64,000 bases of DNA from Bactericera cockerelli (taxonomy: Eukaryota > Arthropoda > Insecta > Hemiptera > Triozidae): assembly GCA_024516035.1 (NCBI GenBank), contig CM044964.1, positions 7,438,236 to 7,502,235 of the forward strand. The letters run 5' to 3'. Made by a program: the position numbers and the translations under genes. Position 1 is the first letter of the stretch. Each line of letters begins with the position of its first letter. The notes beneath the pieces were generated by a model that did not search any database, was not told where the DNA came from, and saw nothing but the letters and a program-made list of their open reading frames with translations. Below, piece after piece: positions 10,220 through 32,689 of this stretch.

Positions 10220-10550
10220 AAAATTCAGTATTACAAGAAAAGTGAGAAGTTGTATGTATTGGTAAGATAAGGAAAGTAAAACTTACTTTTGGGCCCTTAC
10301 AACTTACAAGCAAGAGATCTTGAGCTACCAGCATCCTTCAAACTCTCAAAAAAATACAAGATTTATTCCTGTTTTTTGGAAGGGTTGCACTCCGCCTTCA
10401 AGGCTTGTTAATTTGGTTTGAAAACCCCTCATCAAAAACTAACACAGGTATTTAAGGTAATTTCAGCGCCCTAATTTATGGGCCCTCCAATTTCGGAACT
10501 AATTACTAGCTCTAATCGGTTTCATCCCCTTTAGCTGTTAAATATTAAAG

Positions 10551-10690
10551 CGACCCCAGTAGCTTGATCGATAAGGTGGCAGACTTGTAACCTGGAGGTC
10601 GGTGGTTCAAGTCTCGGATTCAGCGTATATAGATTTAGTAAAGCGAGTTTGAGTAGTTTTGCTATCACGAAAGTGATTAACACAAATTTG
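10551..10690 (+). repeat. tRNA-derived SINE, family A
   Basis: CCCCAGTAGCTTGATCGATAAGG, GACTTGTAACCTGGAGGTCG, GGTGGTTCAAGTCTC and then TAAAGCGAGTTTGAGTAG match the copies at 2614 and 43505. The DNA transposon at 10780 begins about 90 bp downstream. Confidence 0.85.
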
Positions 10691-11434
10691 AGAACAGAAC
10701 TATCATATGGGATGTCAGTTGTCAGCTTTTGACAAGTGGTTTGTAAACTGTGGCCATCTGAAGACACAATACACAAATACAGGGTGGACCAAAAAAAACG
10801 TTTACACCCGTTAATGGTAGATTACTGACGACATTTCCAGGCCGGATCTGGAATCCGTTTTTTTCGGATTCGCCTTCGTAACTGCACAAAGTGATTTTTT
10901 GCAACTTTCCAAAAAAGTCTGACTTTGGCTTATTCTTCGGGTCCGTGCTTTGTTAGTGTTTAAGATGAGTTGATTCTGAACAGTTCTGCAGAAAGCCAAC
11001 AAAATTTCGATGTTTTTAGCTACACTACTTTGTTTTTTACGGTTTGGTTTGTCATATTTTTTCACACCTGAACAGAAAAAAAACACACGAAAAAACTTTT
11101 TCACTAAAGAAAACACTCGACATTTGTCCGAACAAATTTTGGCACAGACATGGGCAAGTTTGATAAAAGTTGGCGGCCGCCCCGAGGATGCTAAAAAATA
11201 ATTTTACGATTTTTTATCACGTGATCTTCTGGGAAAAATTATTAGATGTTTGCCAAAAACTCTTCAAAAATCCTAAGAGTTTTCTAGCTGTAGCCTGTGT
11301 ATGGGCGTCTTGTATTGTTTACAAAATTTGTTTACATTGCTGTTTTTGAATACCGCGGTCTTACATGTCTTCATCAGCCAGTTTAGGAAAATTCAAATGA
11401 TAATTTTCGTGCTTTTCATTTTGTCAGTGGTGTT

Positions 11435-11510
11435 GGCTAGATGTGATAGTGCTAAGAGTGTTAGTCGCATGACCGAGGTTCAATTCTCGGCGATCAATAT
11501 TATTTTAATT
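11435..11510 (+). repeat. tRNA-like SINE head fragment
   Basis: GGCTAGATGTGATAGTGC and GAGGTTCAATTCTCGGC resemble A and B boxes. The fragment lies inside the transposon interior. Its acceptor stem does not close well, so a working tRNA gene is unlikely. Confidence 0.4.
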
Positions 11511-11997
11511 ATCAAAAAAATCTGATATAATATTTTATTCATACCTGTATCTGACTTGTTGTAACACCAACAAATTATGGTTTTTTTGGGGGTAATACCA
11601 TATTATTATGTAAATTGAGTTATATCAGATACTATTGGTATCACAAATCACATAATTATTATTCATGTAAGCCCCTGAGAGACTGCCTTGATAATGTACC
11701 TAAGGATGGTTTTTCTTATGCTTCCCTAAGAGAGAAAAAAAACTGGTGAATTTTCCTAACGAAAGTAGAGTTCATAAAATAATGCCAGGTAGGTTCTTCT
11801 ATCATAAACAATACTAATTTACTGACAAATATTTACTGAATGCCAACTTCTAATAGAAATCTTGAAAAAAAAAAAACAAGATAATATTTTGTAAAATGAA
11901 TAAACTTTTATTATGTTTTATACTATTTTGGTATAATCAAAAGGGTATTAAAAAATAAACATTTTGTCTTAGTATGTTCAATGAAAAACGATTAGAA

Positions 11998-12070
11998 GCG
12001 TACGATTAGCTCAGTGGTAAGCTAGTCACTTGCCATGCGGAAGATCCCACACGGGTCCGAACGCCAGAGA
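11998..12070 (+). repeat. tRNA-derived SINE, family B head fragment
   Basis: TACGATTAGCTCAGTGGTAA, ACTTGCCATGCGGAAGATCC and CGGGTCCGAACGCC match the family B head with decay. The body is absent. Confidence 0.6.
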
Positions 12071-12991
12071 CAGCAAATTTAATCATGTTTCGTCGAATGT
12101 TGCGGAAGATTTCAGGTTTTTCTGTCAGGTCATCAAATGCCAACAGGATTCTTGCTACCAGATTCTGCTACTCTTGCGTCTCCACTGGTATTTCGTAAAC
12201 TATGTTTTTCACGTGATCCCAAATGTTCCTGTTGGCAGCTCCATATTCTGCTAAATGCAAATCTGCCATTTCAGCATCCGAATAATAATTATTATGTAAC
12301 TTGTACTAAAAAAACTCAAGAAGTTTAAAAATAATATTTCATAGAATGCAGAAAAATATGCTTGAAAACTATCATCGAGAAACAAACAATCATTAATTTG
12401 ACTGGCCTTTAATTAATTCTAAGGAAAATAATTATCAGACATAAATAGCTAATTACTCTTTGAGTACAAGACGACCCTACACGGTCAACACTTTTAAGAT
12501 TTTGAACATCATTTTTTGAGACTTACCTGGTTTATTTTCCCAGAAGATCACGTGATAAAAAATCGTAAAATTAATTTTTAGCATCCTTGGGGTGGCCGCC
12601 AACTTTTATGAAACTTGCCCATGTCTGTGCCAAAATTTGTTCGGGCAAATCTTGAGTGTTTCAAAGTGTAAAAAACTTACATGAGAATTTTTTTTCTATT
12701 CAGGTGTCAAAAAAGATGCCAAACCAAACCGTAAAAAACAAAGTAGTGTAGCTAAAAACATCGAAATTTTGTTGGCTTTCTGCAGAATTGTTCAGAATCA
12801 ACTCATCTTAAACAGGAAAAAAGTTCTGACATGAAAAATAAGCCAAAGTCGGACTTTTTCAGAAAGTTGCAAAAAATCACTTTGTGCAGTTACAAAGGCG
12901 AATCCGAAAAAACGGATTGCAGATCCGGGCTGGAAATGTCGTCAGTAATCTACCATTAACGGGTGTAAACGTTTTTTTGGTCCACCCTGTA

Positions 12992-13378
12992 TAGTGCATA
13001 ATATCCCCAACCGTGTGACCCCGGCCTGAGAAACTTCCAACACATTGCAAACCTCTGCGATCCGAAAACGGCCAACCAATTATTTAGTCAAACGGCCACT
13101 CATATATTTTCCAGTCTTCGTTAGGATCGAAAACTTCGACAGTATCATTCAGTCATCTCAATCTTCAGTCTCGAGTTTTTAAAACCAATCTAAATTTTAT
13201 CCTGAAAACCTGTGTGAATTTTAACTTGAATTTGAAAAATACAACCAACTGAAATCTTTTTAAACCTCAAAGGAATCTTTGGGTAACTTCAACAGACATT
13301 GGAATAGTCCAGCGATTGGACTATTTTAAAATAAAACTTATTTCGTCTTTTCTCCAACTTATATCGTGAAAAAAAAAG
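12992..13378. promoter_or_regulatory. Upstream region of the first Cys-rich gene, conserved with its paralogue
   Basis: Parts of this region (about 13150-13290) align by eye with 15440-15600 upstream of the second gene. Examples are AATCTTTTTAAACCTCAAAGGAA against TCTTTTAAATCTTGAAGGAA, each followed by a run ending GTAAC. An AT-rich TTTTAAAATAAAAC lies about 50 bp before the ATG. The duplication therefore carried its promoter. No defined transcription-factor site is claimed. Confidence 0.45.
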
Positions 13379-13699
13379 ATGTCTTACCTCGATTCAAACC
13401 TGCAATTCCGAGTCCTGAACCTGGTCAAAACCCTGTGTGGCCCTTCAAACAATTTCCTGGACGAGCGAATTCTTCTGAACCACGCCACCCTGAGCAATCC
13501 AGCGGTTCCCAACCTTCAGAGTCTGCGCATGCTCCTAGACCCACTGATCCAAGCCAATGTTCTCGAGTGCTGCGTGCCGCTAACGAAGCTGGGCAGTTGT
13601 TGCGCCCCCTCGGGTTGCGGCTGTGGGTCTGACTGTTGTGGTGGGTGTGGGGGCGGCTGCTGTGGGTGTGGACGGTACTACCGCGTCAAGATCGGGTAA
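13379..13699 (+). CDS. Small Cys/Gly-rich-tail protein, paralogue 1
   Basis: A single-exon, 106-residue protein I do not recognise. Residues 1-75 are Leu/Asn-rich and probably helical (SNLQFRVLNLVKTLCGP, ... LDPLIQANVLECCVPLTKLG). The C-terminal third is Cys/Gly-rich with CC and CGC spacing (SCCAPSGCGCGSDCC, then GGGCCGCG) and ends RYYRVKIG. There is no signal peptide or transmembrane segment. The start is the first ATG; the paralogue starts at the aligned position. The two proteins are about 90 percent identical while the first 38 codons differ at many third positions, which indicates purifying selection. Cys/Gly tails occur in some sperm-structure and cuticle-associated proteins, but that is analogy only. 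Confidence 0.75.
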   Translation: MSYLDSNLQFRVLNLVKTLCGPSNNFLDERILLNHATLSNPAVPNLQSLRMLLDPLIQANVLECCVPLTKLGSCCAPSGCGCGSDCCGGCGGGCCGCGRYYRVKIG

Positions 13700-14442
13700 T
13701 CCTTGAGATGAAGGTGTCTGAGGTGTGGAGAAGTCTGGGGAAGTTTTTCTAAATTATTTTGTGCACGCTGTTTTAGGTTAGGTGAAAATATTAAATTATT
13801 AGTTTTATGATTGAAAATATTTGACTTTTCTTTATCAAACCCCTTCTACTGGTGCCATTTTATTAGGCAACTCTTTAGTCTTTATTGAGGTAATTTCAGA
13901 TTTAATTTAAATTCATTAATTTAAATGACAATATGTTTATCCACATTTTGTTTATGTATAGGGATCCACATTGAATCGGTTCAGTATTTAGTAATCAATA
14001 TTTAGACAGTTATTAGTTGCATGATAAATTATTCACCGACTTCGGAGCTTGTTTTAAGTTCCCCTGCGAGACAATTTTGGACAAGGTACCTTCAATAATA
14101 TCATTGGTTTGAATCCCAGAGGTTTTAAAATACTGAATGTGTTCATAAGTTGATTGCAGCTGTTGGTAGGGTACACAAAGTGTCACTTCTCGCCCATCAG
14201 AGACGATGGGGAAGTTATAATACAAATCAAAAGCAAGAAACACTGTGAAACACGTCTATTCCCGGCTTAATACTTTCAAGTACTTTATTCATTGGTTGAT
14301 CAAACACCTCGGCCGAGGTGTGAAGAACGCCCATACAAAGTACTGAACTTACTGATTCTCAAATGACAATACCTAAGGCACTGAACTAAGCTTTACTTGT
14401 TGTCCAGAAATTCAGTTAAAAAGGATTTTCTAAACCACCAAA
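13700..14442. other. 3' flank of paralogue 1 and intergenic sequence
   Basis: The 3' flank up to about 13830 resembles the flank of paralogue 2 (AAATATTAAATTATTAGTTTTA against AAATATTAAATTATTTGTTTTA), so the duplication unit includes the 3' UTR. A short family B SINE 3' fragment (CACTTCTCGCCCATCAGAG) is at about 14180-14260. Nothing else is recognised. Confidence 0.5.
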
Positions 14443-14727
14443 TCAGAATTCAGACATTAATGTTCTTTTAGTTATAAGGATGTAAGCATTGCCGTACCAT
14501 GAGGAAGGATAGTATAAGGACCAAGACCATGACGTGTCCCAGGACTCGGAGGTAGATCGTACTCCCGAGCAGGCACACAGAAGGAATATTCCCCCTAGGA
14601 CATTTAGGACCAACTGCTTTAAAGCAGAATACATATAATATTTGTAGATATGTTTCATAGTAACAGTCGCAATTGCAAAACGCCATAAAGTATCCTCACA
14701 CACAAATCGTGTATAATGAGTTCTCAT
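14443..14727 (-). CDS. Possible small secreted peptide, weak candidate
   Basis: A 94-codon minus-strand frame contains a signal-peptide-like segment (KQLVLNVLGGIFLLCACSG, about residues 38-56). It is followed by a Ser/Trp/Tyr-rich stretch (SESWDTSWSWSLYYPSSWYG). If a downstream start were used (the Met in MYSALKQLVL), the product would be a short secreted peptide. No homology is recognised and the overlapping frame 14468-14686 is also open, so this may be chance. Confidence 0.18.
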   Translation of the reverse strand: MRTHYTRFVCEDTLWRFAIATVTMKHIYKYYMYSALKQLVLNVLGGIFLLCACSGVRSTSESWDTSWSWSLYYPSSWYGNAYILITKRTLMSEF

Positions 14728-14784
14728 TTAGAAGGGTATACAAGATCAATAGGCATGTAAGGGAGGAGTATCTAAAGAGAAAAT

Positions 14785-15248
14785 TCAAGGCAAACTAGCA
14801 GAATACCAAAAAAAAAATGGTATTAATGTATAATATGCATCAGACACATCAAGATCAACAGAATTACTGTCATCTTGATCCTCATTGTAAACTTCACTAT
14901 TCAATTGAGACGATAGAGATTTGAACAGATTTTTTAGTCTGTTTTTTAACTTTTTGGGCAGACTCTTTTCGGTGAACAACTGACCAATCACAGACAGAAC
15001 TTCCCTAGGTTCGATGAGATATCTATCAGTAATTATTTCCAATTTTTTTCCCTTACCTTTAAGGTCCTCAATAAGAAATACCAATTCATTTGAGTCTAAG
15101 AACGCATCATAACTAGCTATCAAAGGAAGAAGGCAATCAAGTTCTTTATTATCGAACCCAGATATTCTAGTGGGGGAAGAAGAAGATTGCCGTTTTTTGG
15201 AGATAAAATCGGTAGCGCTCTGGGATAACATATCAACCATTATCTCAT
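14785..15248 (-). CDS. Unknown protein exon, 151-codon ORF
   Basis: The minus-strand frame from ATG 15240 encodes a mostly hydrophilic, globular-looking protein (DFISKKRQSSSSPTRISG, LIEDLKGKGKKLEI, EPREVLSVIGQLF, acidic NEDQDDSNSVDLD). Upstream of the ATG, the minus strand has TTTTTCTTATTCAG directly followed by ATGAGATAATGG, a good 3' splice site at 15248/15249 that keeps the frame open. It may thus be a 3' or internal exon of a gene lying between the two Cys-rich paralogues on the other strand. The last dozen residues (LIPFFFWYSASLP) may already be intron. Not recognised as any family. Confidence 0.4.
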
Positions 15249-15672
15249 CTGAATAAGAAAAACCTTAGCTGGGTTGAAGACAGTATTTATTTCAAGAAAG
15301 AGACAGGCCGGCAGAGTATAAGGTTACGGAAAACATAGTTCCCATGCATTTCATGTACTTTCAGCCAGTAAAGATCTACACTTTAAGGCCAACTATACTG
15401 TTTCCAATAAACTGGCAAATTAGAACCAACTCATAACTCGTACTGTCATTCAGTTTGGAAATTTTAAACCCTTCTCTCGAAAACTTTTAACAAATCAGGA
15501 AAATTTAACTTAAGAAACTTGTTGTGACTTTGAATTTCCATTTGAAAACGGAAATTCTTTTAAATCTTGAAGGAACCTTTTAAACGTGTAACCCCTGAGC
15601 TTTTATTACGAGGAACTTGCGAACCAAAACTTTCATCGCCCCTCTCCAACTGTCAATTTTCAATCGAAAAAA

Positions 15673-15981
15673 ATGGCTTTCTTGGATTCGAACCTTCAAC
15701 TTCGCGTTCTCAACCTCGTCAAAGCTTTGTGCGGCCCGGCGAACATTTTTTTGGACGAACGAATCCTCTTGAACCACGCCTCCATGAGCAATCCAGCGGT
15801 TCCCAACCTGCAAAGTTTGCGCATGCTCCTTGACCCACTGATCCAGGCCAATGTTCTCGAGTGCATCGTGCCGCTGACGAAGCTGGGCAGTTGCTGTGGC
15901 GGCTGTGGGTCTGACTGTTGTGGTGGGTGTGGGGGCGGCTGCTGTGGGTGTGGACGGTACTACCGTGTCAAGATCGGGTAA
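15673..15981 (+). CDS. Small Cys/Gly-rich-tail protein, paralogue 2
   Basis: A single-exon, 102-residue protein, tandem paralogue of the gene at 13379 on the same strand about 2.3 kb downstream. It starts MAFLDSNLQLRVLNLV and ends with the same tail (SDCCGGCGGGCCGCG then RYYRVKIG). Relative to paralogue 1 it lacks four residues in the Cys region and has about ten substitutions. The 3' half of the coding sequence is nearly identical between copies at the DNA level, unlike the 5' half. The function is unknown; intron-free structure and shared flanks indicate DNA-level tandem duplication. Confidence 0.75.
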   Translation: MAFLDSNLQLRVLNLVKALCGPANIFLDERILLNHASMSNPAVPNLQSLRMLLDPLIQANVLECIVPLTKLGSCCGGCGSDCCGGCGGGCCGCGRYYRVKIG

Positions 15982-16129
15982 TCCGAGAAGTGTCACCGCC
16001 CCTTTTTTCTAAATTAGAAAGTATATGTTTTAAAGTGTTTAAATATTAAATTATTTGTTTTAAAACTGAAAAATGCCTTTTCTTTGTTCAGTTGCTTATA
16101 CTTGATTATACATATCTAGTCATCATCAT

Positions 16130-16235
16130 TATCACAGGGTGGCGTCATCGTGAACGATGGTAGCCAGACAGTGAAGGAATGACTCAGCACTTCTACCACT
16201 GTCTTTACAAGGAGGCTTTCTGTGTGCGATCAACC
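16130..16235 (+). repeat. Interspersed repeat F
   Basis: GGTGGCGTCATCGTGAACGATGG, AGCCAGACAGTG, ATGACTCAGCACTTC and CTGTCTTTACAAGGAGGCT form a conserved block. It recurs at 18370-18782 (twice), 21160-21310, 52660-52790 and 55122-55262. It is often preceded by an (ATC)n run. The class is unknown. Confidence 0.8.
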
Positions 16236-16307
16236 ATCGTGAGAACTTGGTCTTTGTCTTTTTAAACCGTTAGACTCTATGGTAACTGCAAGCTAGATAG
16301 ACTGCAT

Positions 16308-16515
16308 TGGTAGTCAAGTGGTTAAGGCGCTAGTCTGGTAATCCAGGTAGCGTAGGGATCCGTTGGTTCGAATCCCACTCGGAGCATGAATTTTTCCTCA
16401 TTAATTTGAGTTTGTGACCACATAATAATAAGACTCTGAGGAGGGTGGTAGAAAATGCTTTGAGCATTAACCTCGCCTGGTGGATGCCTTCCACTAAATT
16501 ATTATTATTATTATA
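16308..16515 (+). repeat. tRNA-derived SINE, family C
   Basis: GGTAGTCAAGTGGTTAAGGC, GGATCCGTTGGTTCGAATCC and the C body (TTTTTCCTCATTAATTTGAG ... GATGCCTTCCACTAAATTATT) are readable, ending in a (TTA)n tail. Confidence 0.85.
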
Positions 16516-16734
16516 GCCTGGCTTCCTCGATACCTTCAAGTGCTTTGCTTCATTACTTGCTACTTACCTGTTCATTACTGATTGATAACTGGTCTATTGA
16601 TATTTCTCTGTTTATTCTCATATCAATGAGGTTACTAACTCATCATTCTTATCTAGAAGTGTGACATTTTGTTTATTATGGTTGTCATAGTATTCGATAG
16701 AAAATTTTCAGTACAGGGAGCAGAAAGAAATAAA

Positions 16735-16862
16735 AGCTATCATATTTGTGTTAATCACTTTCGTGATATCACAATTACTCAAACTCTTTTTACTAAATTT
16801 ACCCTGGACCAGGGACTTAAACCACCGACCTCCACCGACATCGACCTCAAGCTACTAAAGTA
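16735..16862 (-). repeat. tRNA-derived SINE, family A, damaged head
   Basis: The minus strand contains the A body (AAAAGAGTTTGAGTAATTGTG) and head fragments. The head region has a small internal duplication (CACCGACCTCCACCGACATCG on the plus strand). Confidence 0.65.
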
Positions 16863-17002
16863 AATTGATGAAATATCCGGAAAATCGGTCTCATAAGACC
16901 AATGAACATTTTTTTTTTAACATTAACACACTTAACACTATAGGACAAACACTTCAATCATTTTAAAATCTGTATCATATTATAATTGTAATAATAAATG
17001 GA

Positions 17003-17008
<6 letters not shown>

Positions 17009-17036
<28 letters not shown>
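17009..17036 (+). repeat. Poly(A) tract
   Basis: A run of about 28 A residues following an AT-rich segment. It may mark the 3' end of a retroposed sequence, but no body is recognisable. Confidence 0.8.
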
Positions 17037-17038
<2 letters not shown>

Positions 17039-17964
17039 TCATTCAGAGAATTTGTGAAAAGAACTGAGCCCTCAATGCTGGCTGCATTACCCCTCTGAAT
17101 GGCCAAGCTCAAACGTTGGGTATGCTGCTCTCTCATCTCCAGTCTCTTCAACTAATTTGTTTTTTTTTTTGTTTTTTGTTTTTTTGGTTTCCCCTACAAA
17201 TGTCCCCATGGTTTCAAATGCCAATTGATGAAATTGAATTAAAGATACCAAATCTTTCAATGCAGGGAGCAGAAAGATTCTGTGTTGAGGTAGTCTAGCT
17301 ACTTCTTCTTTCACTACCTCGGGGTTGGCATTTGCTTCATGAATTTTTTTAATTTTTCATTTTCTATTTTTAGAGCCGAACTAGGAAACAGGATCAGTCA
17401 ATCTCAGTGGACCCTATCCATTAACTTTCACCTTGACAACAAATGTAGAGGTCACATCTAAGCCGGGCTTTGTAGCTGTGTAATTAGCTCTGTAGATAAG
17501 CTGTAGCCAGTAACGTGATGTAACTTCTGTTGTAGATAAAGCTTTCAGAAAATATTCACTTCTAATGAAAAGAGACAGAATGAGTATTTACGCTCAACAG
17601 AAGATTTATCGAGGAACAATAATCACCACAACTCCAACCACCAAGGAAGGCGAATGAAATACTGCGAAAGTGAGACCCAACAGATCCCTACGCTACCTGG
17701 GGTACCAGACTAGCGCGTTAACCACTTGACTATTTATTTTTGTAAGATGTATCAGCAAAATGTCCCAGATTCCCTCATCCGGCTCATATCTGGTAAGTGC
17801 CGGATGTATAAACAATTACCACTGGGATCAAAGAACTTTGCAATAGTTCCACTAAAGTACCTAGGGGTGCAGTGGTGCACTCAACCTCATTTGATAAATC
17901 TCAGGCAGTTACATCCGGATGCAGATTTCAGTCACCAGTGGTGGCATTGCTATTCTAATATGTT

Positions 17965-18255
17965 CATGTGCACTGTTAGTTAAGTGGTTAACGCTGGTCT
18001 AGTAATTCAGGTAGCGTAGGGATCCATTGGTTTGAATCCCACCCAGTACATGCATTCTTCCTCATTAATTTGAGTTTCTCACAATCTGACCACATAAAAA
18101 CAAAACTCTGAGGGATAGGTGGGAAAAATGGGTGCAATAGCTCTAAATAATGGACGCGGCACTTATGAATTTCTTGTTTTTAGAAAAGACCCCCAGAAAT
18201 AATGTATCGTCATGTAGTGGTTATCTTCCACTAAATAATAATGTTATTATTCTTA
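17965..18255 (+). repeat. tRNA-derived SINE, family C, interrupted
   Basis: The head (GTTAAGTGGTTAACGC, GATCCATTGGTTTGAATCCC) and body are clear. About 80 bp of foreign sequence (GGTGCAATAGCTCTAAATAA onward) separate the GGGATAGGTGG block from the final GTGGTTATCTTCCACTAAAT. Confidence 0.75.
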
Positions 18256-18337
18256 TTATTACATGATCATCAAGCCCTGGTTCCAGAAACCACTCTCAAG
18301 ATCATAATTCCCTTTTAACCGTCACACAATGCACTCT

Positions 18338-18782
18338 GATTGGTTATTGCGAACAAATTCGCCAATTAGAGTATGTTGTGGCGTCATCGTGAACGATGCG
18401 ATGGTAGCCAGACAGTGGAGGAATGACTCAGCACTTCTACCACTGTCTTTACAAGGAGGCTAATAATTGACAAGAGCCCCCAGAACCAAGCCATTCATAC
18501 CTATGTAAACCCTGTATGAGTGCAACACTTCGGTGCTGATAACTCTGACATCACATTTATGATTGGTTATTGCGAACAAATTCGCCAATTAGAGTATGTT
18601 GTGGCGTCATCGTGAACGATGCGATGGTAGCCAGACAGTGGAGGAATGACTCAGCACTTCTACCACTGTCTTTACAAGGAGGCTAATAATTGACAAGAGC
18701 CCCCAGAACCAAGCCATTCATACCTATGTAAACCCTGTATGAGTGCAACACTTCGGTGCTGATAACTCTGACATCACATTTA
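18338..18782 (+). repeat. Exact 223-bp tandem duplication containing repeat F
   Basis: The block beginning GATTGGTTATTGCGAACAAA at 18338 recurs at 18561. By eye the two copies are identical over about 222 bp. Each contains the repeat F core followed by GACAAGAGCCCCCAGAACC and ACCCTGTATGAGTGCAACAC. It is either very recent or an assembly effect. Confidence 0.9.
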
Positions 18783-31246
<12,464 letters not shown>

Positions 31247-31261
<15 letters not shown>

Positions 31262-31460
31262 AATAGTGGACAAAGATTTGACAAATATTACTGAAAAAGG
31301 AGAATATCTGAAAGAAGAAGAATATCTGGCATAGCGTGCAAATGTTTCACAAATTTACTAAAATAGAAGAATATCCGAAAGAGAATAATATCTGAAATAA
31401 TCTGCAAATTTTTCACAAATATTACTAAAATTGAAGAATATCTGAAGGAAGAGGAATATC
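31247..31460 (+). repeat. 66-67-bp tandem copies of the terminal exon end in the 3' UTR
   Basis: GAAGAGGAATATCTGAAATAG and its derivatives start at 31247, 31314, 31381 and 31447. Each carries an (E)EEYLK-stop-like word followed by a TTTCACAAATATTACTAAAA spacer. Confidence 0.85.
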
Positions 31461-31693
31461 TGATCACTCAGATCACGGGGACTTAATATGTAGATTTGTA
31501 GAAGTTGTAATGAATATTAAAATGAACTTGGCAATAGAGGTTCAAAGATGTCTTAAAAAGTCTCCATGATGATACTCGTATGTTTATTTGTTGTTGTTGT
31601 TGTTGCTGTTGTTAACATGTTGCAATTTTTAAATTGAGTACATATTTCTGTCGAATCAAGTACATATTTCTGGATGTCAGTGACTATGATTGG

Positions 31694-31702
31694 TCGGAAT
31701 AA
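31694..31702 (+). promoter_or_regulatory. Candidate poly(A) signal of the alpha-glucosidase gene
   Basis: The first well-placed AATAAA after the stop is in GTCGGAATAAACGCTAC, about 430 bp downstream of TGA. A T/GT-rich stretch follows. The placement is plausible but not unique. Confidence 0.4.
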
Positions 31703-31872
31703 ACGCTACAATCACCGGTGTGAATCCTTTTCATTTGCACAGCATTTCGCCATATCAGGAAGTATAGCTTTTATTACTGAGGAGTTCTGAAAATGTTTAA
31801 AAAATGCTTGAATTTGTATTGATCTTGTAAATTTATACACTCACTGACTTATAAACACACTAAATAATTCGG

Positions 31873-32078
31873 TCTGTCCCGGTAGCTCAATGGTAAAGGC
31901 GGCACTCTGTGAAACCAGAGACTCCAGAGGTCGTGGGTTCGAAACCCGGCCAGGACATGACATGTTATCCTCCCATTTGAGATTTTTACAACATAATAAT
32001 ATGCCTTGGTCTTACTGGTGGAATAATGGGACTTTAATAGTCCTGATCAAGTAGTATAAATAAGACGATACTATTATT
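31873..32078 (+). repeat. tRNA-derived SINE, family D
   Basis: TGTCCCGGTAGCTCAATGG, GGTCGTGGGTTCGAAACCC and the D body with GACTTTAATAGTCCTGATCA and (TTA)n tail. The acceptor stem has one mismatch (CCAGGACA). Confidence 0.85.
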
Positions 32079-32689
32079 ATTGCTATTATAAACATTAAAC
32101 ATATTATAAACATGCTATTATAAAAGATAAACAAATGGCTTAGGTCCAATCTAGTCCTCTTAGTAGGGCAGGTTAGTGCGGTAAGTGTATACCAACAAAT
32201 GAACTGAACTAATTATCAACCTACGTCTCAGATATTTATATACTTTTAACTACTGTAGTTCTTCTGTCCAATGTTGTGTGTCTGTCAAATATTATAAATA
32301 AAAAAAACAACGCCCTATTGTAAATTAAAATTTCAACTTATATAATTATGAAGCAGGCGCGGCCGGTTGGAAAATGTTTTAGGGGTCCTGCCACCTAATC
32401 TGGACTAAAATTGGATTTATACTCATTCTTGTAGTACTCTAAAGAGTTTGAGTTTGTTTCCTATGCCATTCATTTAATTATAAATTAATTATTCTAGAAA
32501 TGTGTACTGATTTTTTTTATGAAAGAGCTAAGACTTGAAAAAAAACACTCTCTTTCCCTTTTCGTCTGGGGGTGCTGCAGTTCCGCAGCTTCTTAGCACC
32601 GGTCGCGTCTGATATGAAGACTGGCCTGCTAAATATCCAAAAAAAAAAAAAATGAGTTTGAGAGACGAATATTATTGTTTTTTTTTTTA

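Larger units (their letters stand above)
10780..12989. mobile_element. 2.2-kb non-autonomous DNA transposon with about 460-bp terminal inverted repeats
   Basis: The ends are CAGGGTGGACCAAAAAAAACG and its complement CGTTTTTTTGGTCCACCCTG, each flanked by TA (10778-10779 and 12990-12991). Inverted homology extends inward to about 11240 on the left and 12535 on the right (ACGTGATCTTCTGGGAAAA against TTTTCCCAGAAGATCACGT). TA target duplication points to the Tc1/mariner superfamily. The about 1.3-kb interior encodes no transposase; it holds a tRNA-like stretch near 11435-11505 and a family B head fragment near 11998-12070. The arms are a few percent diverged. Confidence 0.75.
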
